From assembly GCA_023548195.1 (NCBI GenBank), contig JAJHZJ010000270.1, forward strand, positions 930,001 to 994,000: a DNA stretch of 64,000 nucleotides, given 5' to 3'. This document shows, piece by piece, positions 42,650 through 53,739 of the stretch (the first letter of the stretch is position 1; the number at the start of each line of letters is the position of its first letter). Below the pieces are notes generated by a model that was not told the origin of the DNA, did no database searches, and saw only the letters and a program-made list of their open reading frames with translations. The position numbers were made by a program, and so were the translations under genes. The DNA comes from Bettongia penicillata ogilbyi (Eukaryota; Chordata; Mammalia; Diprotodontia; Potoroidae).

Positions 42650-43230
42650 CTTATTAGAATTCTGCTTCAGACACTTTCTAGATTAGGACATGGGCAAGTC
42701 ATGCCAGCTCTGAGCTTTAGTCTCCTGGTTGGTAAAATAGGAAGGATCAGACATATAATCCAGAGAATTTTGGTGAGGCCACACAGGATGAGCACAATCC
42801 CTCCTCCAGCTGATGACCCTCAAAGGTTGTGGAGCCATCAGTTGGTTTCCCTGTCGATGAGGCAGCTAGCTGGCAAAGCTGCCTGAGTGGTTGGGCCTGG
42901 GGGTGAGAAGAGCCCAGTTTGAATTCTGCCCTGGAGAAGTCCCTTAGCCTCTGTTTGCCTTGATTTCCTCATCATAACATGTAACTTACAGGATTGTTAT
43001 GAGGAATGACAGAGCACATTGCAAACCTTAAAGCCTTATGGAAATGCTAGCATTATTGTGATCAGTAGAGAATTCAGCATCCTCTCCATCATTCCATACT
43101 TGCAATGAAACTCTCTGAGAATCAGTTTCATCATCTGAAAAACTGGGATGTTTGCCTTACCTACTTCACAGGGTTGTTTTGAGGAAACATTTATAAACCC
43201 TCAAAACAATATAGAAAGGTTGAATCTTTA
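42650..43230 (+). repeat. three MIR copies
   Basis: 42650-42770 ('gacatgggcaagtcatgcca'). 42890-43075 ('agcccagtttgaattctgcc', 'acaggattgttatgaggaat', 'gcaaaccttaaagccttatg'). 43110-43230 ('ctacttcacagggttgtttt'). Confidence 0.6.
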
Positions 43231-43244
43231 TTGTTACCTCCTCC

Positions 43245-43870
43245 AGCTCTTAAACCATGACCTGAGGAGCTGAAGGGCACCTTAGAAATCACTTAGCTAA
43301 GTCCTCTCATCATACAAATGGGGAAACTGAGGCTCAGAGGGGTCGGTGGCTTGGCCACTTCACTCTCATTTGTTTTGGCTGCAAATTCTACATTTTCTGT
43401 TTCAGCATATGTCTTTCTGTGCTTCATAGAGCATCTATCTGCCCAAGACACTGGAGACCTTCATCTGATTGTTTTAATATTTCAGGGGTATCCATGCAGA
43501 GATCAGGTTTTCATAGCCTCTGAGTTAGAACAGACCTTAGCAATCATCTGGTCGAACTCACACTCTCTGAAGAATTCCTAGCCCTCAGCATACTATATAA
43601 AGGGTGTAAATGTTGGTAATGGAAACAAAATGTATCAATAAAATTAGAAAAAATAAATTATCATAAGTTCCTAGATTTATAACTAGAAAGGACCTTGGGA
43701 GTTACTTATGCCTCATTTTACAAGTAAGGAAACTTGAGACCCAGGGAGGTTAGGTGGTCTCTAGTCCAACCAGATTTTGCTTGATGATCATTGAGGAGTG
43801 AGCACTGCTGTCTCCAAGACAGCCCATTTTATCTTTGAACAGCTCTGATTTAGCAGAGAACTCAAGTTCT
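43245..43870 (-). repeat. antisense MIR-related repeats
   Basis: 43245-43360 has 'catacaaatggggaaactga'. 43500-43570 has 'agttagaacagaccttagca'. 43665-43870 has 'gcctcattttacaagtaagg' and 'tccaagacagcccattttat'; the last part resembles antisense L3/CR1. Confidence 0.45.
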
Positions 43871-44189
43871 GTATGTGTGTCTTTGGAAGATCCAATCACA
43901 ATGAGAAGTTTGTGGATTTCTGGAACTTTTTTTCGTAACTGTCCTCATTGACTTTTTAAAATCTGTGTGTGTTTCCATCTGTTTTTGTGGTCTGGTATAA
44001 CCTCGTAATGCCCAGAGATGTTTTTTGTCTTTTATTGTTTTATTTTCTTTTTCTCCCTAAGAAAGGGAAAATAAATACTTTGGATCTTCTTCCCAATGAC
44101 CTTTCACTTATGGAAACTTCTGGAAAAAAGATTGAGTTAGCGGAAAGAAAATGTACAGGATTTGGTGTCAGGAGACTTGAGTTCATAGG

Positions 44190-44370
44190 AGCATCGAGTT
44201 AGAGAAAGAAGGGGCTTTCAAGGTCATCCAAACCAATTTGCTTGTTTTCCAGATGAGGAAACTGATGCTTAGAAGCGTTGAGAGTGGCCCATGGTCACAC
44301 AGCTAGTAAATACAGGTCAGAGGCAGGTATTTCCAACTCCAGGTCCAATTCTCTAGCTGCACTCTACTAG
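44190..44370 (-). repeat. antisense MIR-related repeat
   Basis: 'ggtcatccaaaccaatttgc', 'ccagatgaggaaactgatgc' and 'ggtcacacagctagtaaata'. Confidence 0.65.
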
Positions 44371-44394
44371 GAATTTTTTTCCTTTAATTTCTTT

Positions 44395-45112
44395 CGTTAA
44401 ACACACACACACAAAAAATTTTTCCCAGTTACATGTAAAACAATTTTTGACATTTGTTTTTTAAAATTTCAAGTTCCAAATTCTCTCCCTCTCCCACCTC
44501 CCCCTTCCCTGAGACAGTAAACAGTTTGAGATAGGTTATACAAGTGCAGTCATGTAAAACATATTTCCATATTAGTCATGTGTAAAAGAAGACACAGAGC
44601 AAAAAAACCTCACAAAAATAAAGTGAAAAATAATATACTTCTATCTGCAGTCAGACGTTATCAGTTCTTTCTTTGGAGGTGGACAGCATTTTTCATCAAG
44701 AGTCCTTTGGAATGGTCTTAGATTGCTGCATTTCTGAGCAAAGCGAAGTCATTCACTGTTGATCAGTGTACAGCATTGCTGTGACTGTGTACAGTGTTCT
44801 CTCCACGCTCATTTCACTCTGTATCAGTACATGTAAGTTTTTATAGAATTTTCTTATATATCATTTCTTATATCATAATAGTATTCCATTACAATTATAG
44901 AATACAACTTTTTCAGTCATTCCCCAATTGATAAGCATTTCCTCAGTTTCCAATTCTTTGCCACCACAAAAAGAGCTAGCATAAATATGTTTGTATAAAT
45001 AAGTCCTTCCCCCCTTTTAAAAATCTATTTGAGATCCAGACCTAGTAGTGATATTGTTGGGTCAAAGAGCATTCACAGTTCTATAACCCAGATTGCCCTT
45101 CAGAATGCATGC
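44395..45112 (-). repeat. L1 3' UTR, antisense, 5'-truncated
   Basis: Starts with a (CA)n/A-rich tail ('aaacacacacacacaaaaaa') then 'gttacatgtaaaacaatttt' and 'caagttccaaattctctccc'. Continues to 'cccaattgataagcatttcc', 'ttccaattctttgccaccac' and 'attgttgggtcaaagagcat'. The order matches antisense L1 3' regions of mammals. About 0.7 kb kept. Confidence 0.65.
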
Positions 45113-45301
45113 CAGGGGTTCTTGACTTTTTTGTATGTCATAGACTTCATTGGCAGTTTGGGTAAAGGCTGGGGATCCCTTCTCAGAATGTTTTTAAATG
45201 CATAAAATACATAGAATCACAAAGAAAACCAATCATATTGAAATACAGTTGTTTAAAAAAGGGTTGGTTTTTTTTTAGGGACCCCAGATTAATAACCCTT
45301 G
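45113..45301 (+). mobile_element. hAT-type non-autonomous transposon (MER5/MER58-like)
   Basis: The left end is 'caggggttcttgactttttt'. The right end 'ccccagattaataacccttg' is its imperfect inverse. The interior has 'tgtttttaaatgcataaaat' and 'ccaatcatattgaaatacag'. Both ends are present. No clear 8-base duplication was found. Confidence 0.6.
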
Positions 45302-45302
45302 C

Positions 45303-45580
45303 CCTATACCAACTTTGCTAGCTAGAAGACCTTGGGCATGTCACTCTTCCAGACTGAGTTTCCTCCTCTGGGTATAGGCAGGGAGGGAGTAGATTAAGTG
45401 TTAGCTACAGGTCACTTCCAGCTCGGACTGTCTGTGGATGCAGGGAAGTTTAGCCGTATGTTGGAGAGGGGATAACTGGATAATCATGTGGTAGGCACAG
45501 CTGTGGGGACTTCATTTGTACTAGCATGTTGCCTAGCACTGAGTTAGGCACGTTCTTAATAAATACTGGTGTTGGTTGAT
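45303..45580 (+). repeat. MIR fragment and L2 3' end
   Basis: MIR at 45310-45430 ('agaccttgggcatgtcactc'). L2 at 45490-45580 ('tgttgcctagcactgagtta', 'cttaataaatactggtgttg'). Confidence 0.55.
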
Positions 45581-45584
45581 TTTT

Positions 45585-46055
45585 GAGGGGCCTTTGGAAA
45601 GGTGAAAGTCTCACTCCTCCTGACATCCTGCTACTGGCACTTTCCTTCTTTCCCCTTCTCTCTCTGGGCAACCCTGTTTTAAAAGGTAACTATGACCTTC
45701 CTTAGAGGCTACACCTGATGTAGTCCTTAGTTGTTGGCACCTCAATGTGAATTCATTTCTCTCCAAAGTCTGAGCTCTGGGAACTGGAGTTGTAAAAGTT
45801 TGAAGGAGATTGGGGGTAGGGCAAGGAATAATTTTGGTTTGTAAGGTTCATAGGAACATAGGTTTAGAACTAAAGGGGACCTCAGATCTATTTGCAGAGA
45901 TAACAGCCAGGGGAATTTGGGAGGATATCTTTGGATTTTAAGAAAAGAAAGTGCACTTTTTATTGAGACTGTGTAAAGGGACTACCATTTGTCAAACCAT
46001 ATTAGTCTATTTTAATTTTATGTTTATACCTTGATAAAAAAAATAGTAGCAACTC
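45585..46055. other. no recognisable feature
   Basis: A MIR-like trace lies near 45845-45895 ('ttcataggaacataggttta'). Nothing else. Confidence 0.3.
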
Positions 46056-46059
46056 TCAT

Positions 46060-46340
46060 TCATATAATACTTTATATCATTGGCTCCTAGACCTAGAGCC
46101 AGAAGAGAACAGAGAGGTGTCTGGTCCAATTCCCTTTCATTTTCTAGATGAGGAAACCGAGGTTTGAAGAGCCCATTGACACCACATCCAGGCTGATTGA
46201 TTGAGTCTTGGACTTTGGAGATGAAAGATGCCATTGCTTAGTGGAGAGAACAGAGTTGGACCCCTTTGAATCTCAGGATGAGCCAAGAGGCAGGATTCAA
46301 ACCCAGGTCTTCCTTAACTTCAGCTCCATCATTCTGTCTA
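46060..46340 (-). repeat. antisense MIR-related repeat
   Basis: 'cattttctagatgaggaaac' and 'ggattcaaacccaggtcttc' are separated by an unusual insert (46190-46260) that recurs near 47487. Confidence 0.55.
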
Positions 46341-46479
46341 CAATTCTCCATATAGATGAATCTCTGTGTTTCCAAATTTCTTTGAGGTGGGGGCTGGGGA
46401 AAATGTATCCCCTAACTTGGACTCAATAGGTGATAGTTCTTAAAGGAACATCTAATTTTTGGTTAATTCCTCAGCATGA

Positions 46480-47060
46480 TAAAAGTAATTAACTTGGACA
46501 CAGGAGAGCTCTGGATTCAGATTCTGCTTCTGATGCTTCTTAAGTGATATGACCATGGGCAACTCAGTGAGCCTCAGCTTTGTCATCTGTAAAACAGCGC
46601 AGTATCTATCTTCAGAAGATTGTCATGAGGCCCCAGACAGAGTGTACTGTGTGAGGCACCCTGGGTCACTCACTCTCTGTGTAGAATGCTACATTGAACA
46701 ACCTCAGAGGATTGGGGATTGGTCTCAGCCACTGGAGGGGAGTCATGGAAAGGGGAGGTGGGAAGGTATCAAATGCTGACTCAGTTGCTTGACAATGAGT
46801 TCAGTGCAAATGAAGGTCCACTCCAAAATTGCACACAGAACCAAAGACTTTCAGTAGTTGCTCTGGTTTTCAGCACAGGCTCTGGGACAGAAGGTCCTTG
46901 TTAACAGACATGTGAGAGAAGTCAAGTGGTGGAAAGGACACTGGATTTGGAGTCAGAGGACCTGGGTTTGACAAGTCATCACGTCTTTGGGCAGTAAGTA
47001 GTTTCTTCATTTCTTGGACTATTGAACTGTTCCACTCTAAGCCTATGGTCCTAAGCCCTG
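46480..47060 (+). repeat. two MIR copies
   Basis: 46480-46660 has 'gctctggattcagattctgc' and 'gcctcagctttgtcatctgt'. 46920-47060 has 'gacactggatttggagtcag' and 'gtttcttcatttcttggact'. The 250 bases between are unassigned. Confidence 0.6.
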
Positions 47061-47219
47061 GAAGCTAGAAAGAACAAGTCTGGATTTTTTAAAAAAGTAT
47101 TTGTCTGGGGCCTAGGCAAGGCCAACAATGGTGGCCCCTTGCTCTCCATGGCAGGCACTGTGACAGTATACACTTACTTGGCACTTTAAGCTCCCCTCAC
47201 GATAGCATTATGAAGTAGA

Positions 47220-47312
47220 AACAGTGTAAATATATACACACATATATAATATACACATATACAATATAATGTAATATAATACAATATAATATAATATATA
47301 TGTATATGTATA
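47220..47312. repeat. AT-rich microsatellite (ATAC/TAATA/TATG)
   Basis: Impure repeats from 'tatatacacacatatataat' to 'tgtatatgtatatatgatg'. Confidence 0.75.
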
Positions 47313-47539
47313 TATGATGTGACCAGGGAGAGTTGTCAGGGTAGCAGTTAAGATTATCCAGATCAGATTCTGATTTAAAGATCTCTCTCCATGGGGATTG
47401 TGCACATCTCTGCTGATGCCAAATTGGGGATTTTGCTGACAGTCTCCTCGTGAAGAGTGGCCCTGAACCAAGGGACACTGCATCAGGATGATTGGTTGAG
47501 TCTTGGACATTGGAGATGAGAAATGTCGAAAGCCTAGCA

Positions 47540-47930
47540 GACAGACGATCCAGAGTCAGAGAGACTTTGGTTCAAAGCCTGCCTTAGATAACTTACTAGC
47601 TGTGGGTCAGCCCCTTAATTTTTCTGAAATTCAATTCAGTACAATTCATTAAACATTTATTAAGTGCCTACTATGTGCCAGGCAGCATGGGAAGTGCTGA
47701 GGTTACAAAAATAGGCAAAAAAAATAGTCTCTGCCCTCAAGGAGGTTATAATCAAACCAGGGAGACTAGAAGCTATATGTTGTATGTATATATGTATGTA
47801 TATGTATATACACACACATACACACAAGCTATATACAGGATAAATAGGAAATATTTAGAAAAGGAACAAGGCTGGAGTTAAGAGGGGTTAAGGAAGGTTT
47901 CCTATACAAGGTGGGGTTTTAGCTGGGATG
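47540..47930. repeat. MIR then antisense SINE-like repeat with internal microsatellite
   Basis: MIR (+, 47540-47625) has 'ttggttcaaagcctgcctta'. The antisense copy (47630-47930) has 'ttattaagtgcctactatgt', 'tctctgccctcaaggaggtt', a TATG/CACA tract at 47776-47825, then 'ggaaggtttcctatacaagg' and 'gggttttagctgggatgg'. Confidence 0.65.
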
Positions 47931-48160
47931 GAAAGCAGCTTGGTGGTGCAGTGGATAGAACTTGAGGCCCGGAGTCAAGAAGACTCATTTTCCTCAAGAC
48001 CAGCCTCAGACGCTTAATAGCTGTGTGACTGTGGACAAGTCCCTTAACTCTTCTTTGCCTTAATCCCCTGGAAAAGGACATGGTAAGCCACTCCAGTGTC
48101 TTTGCCAAGAAACCCCAAATGGGTCCATGAAGCATCTGAAATGACAGACCAACAGCCACA
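47931..48160 (+). mobile_element. near full-length MAR1-type SINE
   Basis: 'aaagcagcttggtggtgcag' (head), 'agctgtgtgactgtggacaa', 'ggtaagccactccagtgtct', 'gccaagaaaccccaaatggg' and 'catctgaaatgacagacc'. Confidence 0.75.
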
Positions 48161-48169
48161 GAAATAGGA

Positions 48170-48685
48170 TACTTGTGAAATTCAAATAAGTACATGCATG
48201 TTAGACACTTTGGGAACTTCAAAGTTGTGTAAATTCTAGTTGCTCATAATGTGAGTGATGATTGGTTGTTTGATTGAGTCTTGGTTAGTGTGGATCTGCA
48301 CCACACCCTGGCCCGTGGCCTCTGAAAGAAGGAGGGGAGAGACACCAGTGAGAACGGGGGCCCAGAGTTGAGAGTGAGGTCACCCACAGAGCTGGCCACC
48401 TGCAGAAGGCAGTATAGTGACTGTATCACTGGCCTCAGCCCTGGGGAGGACACAGAGGAAGGGGTCTGCCACAGCCTTCGCAGATGCCACCTCTCAGGCT
48501 GAAAGGTGACCTGGAGAAGGCTGTGGGGAAAAAAGTCCCCCCTGGGGACCCAAGTCCTAATCTCTGTTTTTAGCTGGGATGGCCAAGTCCAGGGTGTGGC
48601 TCTGATTCCAACTAGCCCTGACTTAATCTGTCTTTTCCAAATACCCTGACTCATTCATCCTTGTCTCTCTCTTCCCACCCCGCAC
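48170..48685. other. no recognisable feature
   Basis: 520 bases. The minus frame 48244-48654 has no domain and no repeat was identified. A 'gtttgattgagtcttgg' motif at 48270-48286 echoes those at 46196 and 47493. Confidence 0.3.
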
Positions 48686-48689
48686 CCCC

Positions 48690-49590
48690 TTGGCTTTCTG
48701 CTTTCTTTTTTTGATTCAGTTTTTATTTCCAAGTTTTCACCCTCCCATATCCTCCTCTTCCACCCAATGAGAATGCCAGAAAAACAAAACCTGTTATAAT
48801 TACGTACAGTCAAGTAAAGCAAATTCCTGCATTATTCATGTTAAAAACAAAATAAAACAAGCCCATCCTTTAATCCACACTGAGTCTGTCATCTCTCTCT
48901 TAGGAGATGGGTAATGTGATCAGTCATGGGTCTCCTGGCATCATGGTTGGTCATCATCATTCCACGGAGTTATAAAGCCTTCCAGAGTTGCTTGTCTCTG
49001 TAGTATTGCTGTAACTTCATTCTGCATCATTTTATACAAGTTTTCCCAGCTTTCTCTGAAACCATTCACCTTATTGATTCTTACAGCACAGTAATAATTC
49101 ATCATATTCATATACTGTAACTTGTTTAGCCATCCTGCAATTGAGAAGCATTCTCTTAGTTTTCAATACTTTGCCACCACAAAAACAGCTACTATAAATG
49201 TTTTTTTGTACGTTTGTGTTCTTTTCCTTTTTTTTTTTCCTCAAGTCTTTAAGGCATATTGACTTAGTAGTGGTATCTATGGTTCAGAGGGGAGTCACAG
49301 TTTAATAGCTTTTGGGTCATAATTCCAAGGTGCCTTCTAGAGTTGCTGGATCAGTTCACAACTCCACCAACAGTACATTCATACATAGAACCTGTTTTCC
49401 CACAGCCCTTCCACCATTTTCCATTTTCCATTTTTGTCAGCTTTTGTCAGCCTGATGGGTGTTTGCCTTAATTTTCATTTCTCCAAGTATTCATGGTTGA
49501 AACCATTTTTTCCTTTGGTTATTGATAGCTAGGATTTGTTTCTCAGAAAATTGCCTTTTTGCATACTTTGAACCTTTATTATCTGGGGAG
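48690..49590 (-). repeat. L1 3' UTR, antisense, longest copy
   Basis: 'attcagtttttatttccaag', 'cagcacagtaataattcatc', 'ttgtttagccatcctgcaat', 'actttgccaccacaaaaaca', 'cacaactccaccaacagtac' and 'cagcctgatgggtgtttgcc' follow one another exactly as in antisense mammalian L1 3' regions. About 0.9 kb. Confidence 0.7.
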
Positions 49591-49594
49591 TGAC

Positions 49595-49880
49595 TCATTC
49601 ATTCATTCATTATCATTATGTTGTTAGTGGGCTGAGAAGACTAAGGGAAAAAGAAACCTTTCACATAACCCCAACCCCAGAGGTGTTCAAGGGGAGATGT
49701 CCAAACCATACACAAGGAAGATCATCATGAAGAGTGGTCCATTGACCAAGGACTGGCATTATTTGACTGCTAGTATGGTGCTTTGGGTATCTCATAATGA
49801 TTTAATATACGTTTGTTCAGTTGAATTCTGAACATTCCTGGCGATAACAGTCTTGGCCCATGGAATGCTTATTAAATACT
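49595..49880. other. no recognisable feature
   Basis: A short (ATTC)n at 49590-49610 and an L2-like trace near 49855-49885. Nothing else. Confidence 0.3.
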
Positions 49881-49884
49881 TGGT

Positions 49885-50340
49885 GACAATTGTTGGAAGA
49901 ATGTGACAGAGGAGGGGCCCTAGTACAGGAACATGGGTCATGTGGGGGGCCATGAGTCCAAGTCATATGAGGATGGGCTGAAGGAATTCAGGAGAGTTTG
50001 CTCAGAAAAGACTCAGTGGCTTGTCATTGGTCTGAATTTAAGGACCATTGAAAGGAGGAGAGGGATTAGATATGTCTTGTTTGACCCCAAAAGACAAAAG
50101 CTGGAGGAAAGTCCATTTGTAGAGGCAGTGTTAGGTTTGGATGTTAGTACTACATTATTAGGCAGGTTTTTTTTCCTATTGGGAATCAGAAAGGAGTGGG
50201 TTTCCCTTCCTTTTAAGCCTTCAAGCAAAACTGGTTTAAAACTTGTTGAGTATGTTGGAGTAGGGATTCGTTTCCAGGTATGAGTTGGACGAAATGGCTG
50301 CCAAGGATGCTCTCAATGCTAGAATTCTGTGATTTCATGG
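49885..50340 (+). repeat. L3/CR1 3' UTR, long fragment
   Basis: 'gatgggctgaaggaattcag', 'agagggattagatatgtctt', 'cttgtttgaccccaaaagac', 'agccttcaagcaaaactggt' and 'agaattctgtgatttcatgg' occur in full CR1/L3 3' UTR order. The 116-codon frame at 49933-50283 lies wholly inside it and is not a gene. Confidence 0.7.
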
Positions 50341-50463
50341 GGCAAGAGAGCGGAAGTTTGGCCATCAAAGAGACTGACCCTGTGCATGAATAAATAGGGT
50401 GATCAGAGGCACCTCAGCCACAAGACCCTTTCCAACTCTAATAGACTGGGCTTTAATTTCAGT

Positions 50464-50705
50464 GTTGTTTGGTCATGTCCAACTCTTTGTGACCCCATTT
50501 GGGGTCTTCTTGGCAGAGACACTGGAATGGTTTGCCATTTCCTTCTCTAGCTCATTTTACACGTGAGGAAACAGAGACAAACGAGTGAAGTGACTTGCCC
50601 AGGGTCCCACAGCCAGTAAGTGTCTAAAGCTAGATTTGAACTCATGAAGATGAGTCTGACTCCAGGCCTGCCACCCTATCCACTATGGCGCCACCTAGCG
50701 GCCTC
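50464..50705 (-). mobile_element. full-length MAR1-type SINE with target duplication
   Basis: Reversed 3' part 'tgtccaactctttgtgaccc' and 'ttggcagagacactggaatg', then 'tgcccagggtcccacagcca' and the reversed head 'tatggcgccacctagcggcc'. TAATTTCAGT flanks it at 50454-50463 and 50706-50715. Confidence 0.85.
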
Positions 50706-50719
50706 TAATTTCAGTACTC

Positions 50720-51685
50720 CAGGTCAGATAAATGACATTACCCAGTGCCATACAACTTTGAAATTGTAATTTAACAGGGTCCTTTGAGAATATGAATCTT
50801 CTAATCTTCCATCCCTCTTCTCCTTTTGTCCCCTTCACCCTTACAGCTTATGATATCTGGGATTTCCAAATTTAAATTTTGGGGTGGAAGTAGAGGGTTT
50901 TGGTGCAGAAAAGGTTGGAGATTACCTAAACTGGATTAAGTTCTGTGTCTTTAGAGAAATACCACTTATTCACTATCTGTCATCCTCTGGAGAGTTTCAG
51001 TGGTCAAGTATTTCTCTCCAGACTACCTTCCTGCAAGATCTGATTCTGTGAAGTGGGCTGTGTGCATGTTAAGTAAATTTGTGCCTCACTGGTAGGATAA
51101 TAATGGGACCTTTGCGCCTCATTGAAACAAACAAAATAGTCCACCCAGGGCTAGATGTGGCTGCCTCTGAATCACTCCCAGATAAGGGGCCCGTTCAAAC
51201 TCAGCTTCTTTCCTCCCTGCTCCCCTCATGAATCTCTCTGTATTTCTGACTACTTTTCTTCAGTGCTGTTGGAGAAGGGCCCAAGGGTGTTCAATTTCTA
51301 GTGGGGGCATTTACTGCCCCCACAATGGGCAAACGCTACAAATCAGGGCCTGAATGTATTGTCCTGTTGCTGGTTTAGCATTAAGAAAGTGATGGAGAAA
51401 ATATTCATCATGAAGACAGAGTAAATGTAGAAGTTTTGGTTAATTTTTTTCCCCCTTGGAGAGCTGGTTGTTAAATGTTTACCAGCACACCCTGGAAAAG
51501 GTGCTTCAGGTTGGCTGTTTTCAGTATGGGTAGTTGTCAGGATGGGGAGGGAGATTTTTATTCTTGTGATCTTAGAAATTAGTCTTAGGATAGCACAGAG
51601 AAATGGGCCCTTGAACTTTTTTGGTTTGTAGACCATGAGCACAAGGTGGGTGGACCTCCATTTCCCATCACTGCATACCATTACC
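50720..51685. other. no recognisable feature
   Basis: Almost 1 kb without confident repeats. The longest frame (minus, 51343-51681) has no recognised domain. One of the better places to look for conserved non-coding sequence. Confidence 0.4.
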
Positions 51686-51689
51686 TCAC

Positions 51690-52140
51690 AGAATGGTAGC
51701 GTGATAGAGCTAGAAGGGGTCTTGGAGACCCTCTCTTACCTTGTCATTTTTTTTTGTCCAACCCATAATTTCATCCATTTAGGGAACTCTCAGTGAGCCA
51801 AGTCCCTTTACAGATGCAGATTTAAAATGGGGTAGCATTTGGGGAGTTACCTGGGACACTAAAAGCTTAAGTGATTTGTAACAAACTCTTTAATAAAAGG
51901 ATTTATTCTGTGAAGTTTAGATTCAGTCACAGGGCTGTATTTGAGAACCGAGGGAGCCACATGTGGCCCTGAGGCCTCAGGTTCTCCACCTCTAGGTTTA
52001 TACAGAAAATATATTTCAGGAAGGACTTGAACCTGGCTTTTCTCATCTCCCAGATCAACTCTTTATCATCTGATGACTTTTCCCGTTCCCTCATCTCCTT
52101 CTTACATATGAGGAATTGAGACCCAGAGATGTTAAGTTGT
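51690..52140 (-). repeat. MIR trace and antisense marsupial SINE interrupted by a hAT fragment
   Basis: The SINE (from about 51775) shows 'ggcatttggggagttacctggg'-type sequence near 51835-51855 and 'gcttaagtgatttg'. It is then broken by the hAT piece and resumes 'aggacttgaacctggctttt' near 52022. A last piece, 'catatgaggaattgagaccc', lies at 52105-52124. Confidence 0.5.
51885..51995 (+). mobile_element. hAT-type palindromic element, right half
   Basis: 'ggatttattctgtgaagttt', 'cagtcacagggctgtatttg', CCACATGTGG and the terminal 'caggttctccacctctag' correspond to the right arm of the element at 5072-5241, including the outer end that copy lacks. Inserted within a SINE. Confidence 0.55.
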
Positions 52141-52149
52141 GGAGGGTGG

Positions 52150-52660
52150 GATTATTTATTCAGTCAGCAAACATTATTTATTGACTAGCTAAAGAGCTGC
52201 CCTCCAAATCAGGAAAAGATGGGTTCGGATCCCACTTCTGGTACATACTGACCTATGACCTTGGGCATAAGACTATAAAATGCTGACTAATTACCAACCT
52301 GCTCTGGTGGAGAGAGTTTCCTTACTTGGGAGTTCCCTATACCAATTAAATCCAGGTCTAGTCTGTATCTGCACTATGTGCTAGGCCCGGGAAATACAAA
52401 GAAAGGCAAAAGACAATCCCTGCCCTTATGGGTCTCCAGTCTAGTGGGGTCTCAGAATACAAACAAGTTATCAACAGGATAAATAAGAAATAATTCGCAG
52501 AGGAAAGGCACACTAGCAGTAGATGGGGATCAGGAAAGACTTCTCCTGTAAGGTAGGTTTTCAGCTGGGACCTTAAGGACCACAAAAGATAGAGAGGAGG
52601 TAGGAGAGAATTCCAGGTATGGTGGACAGCCAGAGAAGATGCCTGGAATGGGGAAGTGGA
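52150..52660 (-). repeat. antisense SINE-like repeat split by a sense SINE
   Basis: The outer repeat starts 'cagtcagcaaacattattta' (52160-52180) and resumes 'gcactatgtgctaggcccgg' at 52370, then 'aagacaatccctgcccttat'. The insert (about 52190-52368, plus) has 'atgggttcggatcccacttc', 'cctatgaccttgggcataag' and 'ttgggagttccctataccaa'. Confidence 0.55.
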
Positions 52661-52739
52661 GGGTCTTGTTGGAGGAACGTTGACATCTCCAATCTTCTCC
52701 TGGCGTTCCATTCCTCAGATTGTGGAGGGTGACTCCTTG

Positions 52740-52880
52740 GAGACCTTACAGCCTTTTCACTTCGACTCCCTCATTTTACAGATGAGGTAGCTGAGGTCAA
52801 GTGAGCAGGCCACACAGTTACCATGTCATTGGGTGGGACTGGAACCCAGATCCCCTAAGCCTTGTGCTATAGCTTTTCCA
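52740..52880 (-). repeat. antisense MIR-related repeat
   Basis: 'cctcattttacagatgaggt', 'agctgaggtcaagtgagcag' and 'ggactggaacccagatcccc'. Confidence 0.6.
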
Positions 52881-52884
52881 TTTA

Positions 52885-53654
52885 TAACCCACAGAATTGG
52901 AGTGTGAAGAAATAAGCAATAACTCTCCCCTCCCCCCATAGCCAGATGGTCTCCTGCCTCTCATGCTTCCGATGATATCACTATTTACAGAACTTTCTTT
53001 AAGTCCTTCTCCCTCTTTCTGGCACCCACAGACCTCAGGGCTTCACTGAATGCATTTGTGGTTCAGTTTCTGGCCAACACCAGAGCCAAACAGACTCGTC
53101 CGGACTTTGCTCTGTGGTTTTCTGAGACACGAGTAGCGCAGGTAGTGTTTTGTGTGCTCACAAGATAAATACCTGAAGGGGATTGGGGGTTTTGTTGTCG
53201 TTATGGTGGGAGTGCAAAAAAAACCCATTTTCCAAAACCTCACTAAGGGCTCTTAAGGTGATTCAGTGTTAGTCTGGGCTAAAGAGCATTAGACCTTGTC
53301 ACAACCTGCTTACCTCAGCTTACCCAGTCTGCAGAAGAAATTCATTTACGTTGCTATGTGATTATCATCTTGTCTCTCTTAGGCAGCCTAGATCTAGACT
53401 GGTCTCTTGAGGAGTGACTTTGGCATGGGTCCCCAGAAGTCTCTGCCATCATCCTCAGTTCTGGTGGTCCTGCTGGCCTCCATCCTGGCCAGAGCACATC
53501 TGGAGGATTGGGTGCAGTTATGGGTGTTGCATTTTAGGAGGGACATTGAAAAACAGGGAGGTAATCCAAAGCAGACCATCCAGGATGGTGACGGGTCTCA
53601 AGAGCATGCCAGGTACTTAAATAGGAAAAGAAAAGACTTGCTCAGGCTTCAGAT

Positions 53655-53655
<1 letters not shown>
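52885..53655. other. mostly unclassified; short frame with signal-peptide-like start
   Basis: No repeat recognised. An ATG at 53425 (context 'tggcATGggt') opens a frame beginning MGPQKSLPSSSVLVVLLASI with a hydrophobic run, then a polar region. It continues through the (TG)n at 53657 to a stop near 53790. Reading through a microsatellite and ending in L3/CR1 sequence argues against a real gene. Confidence 0.2.

Positions 53656-53656
<1 letters not shown>

Positions 53657-53696
<40 letters not shown>
53657..53696 (+). repeat. (TG)20 microsatellite
   Basis: Pure dinucleotide run of about 40 bases, followed by 'catgcacg'. Confidence 0.95.
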
Positions 53697-53697
<1 letters not shown>

Positions 53698-53739
53698 ATG
53701 CACGTAAGGCGGGGTGTGGGGTGCGTTATTAAGACTTGC

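Noticed and set aside
49933..50283. 116-codon frame
   Set aside because: Lies inside an L3/CR1 3' UTR fragment, which is non-coding.
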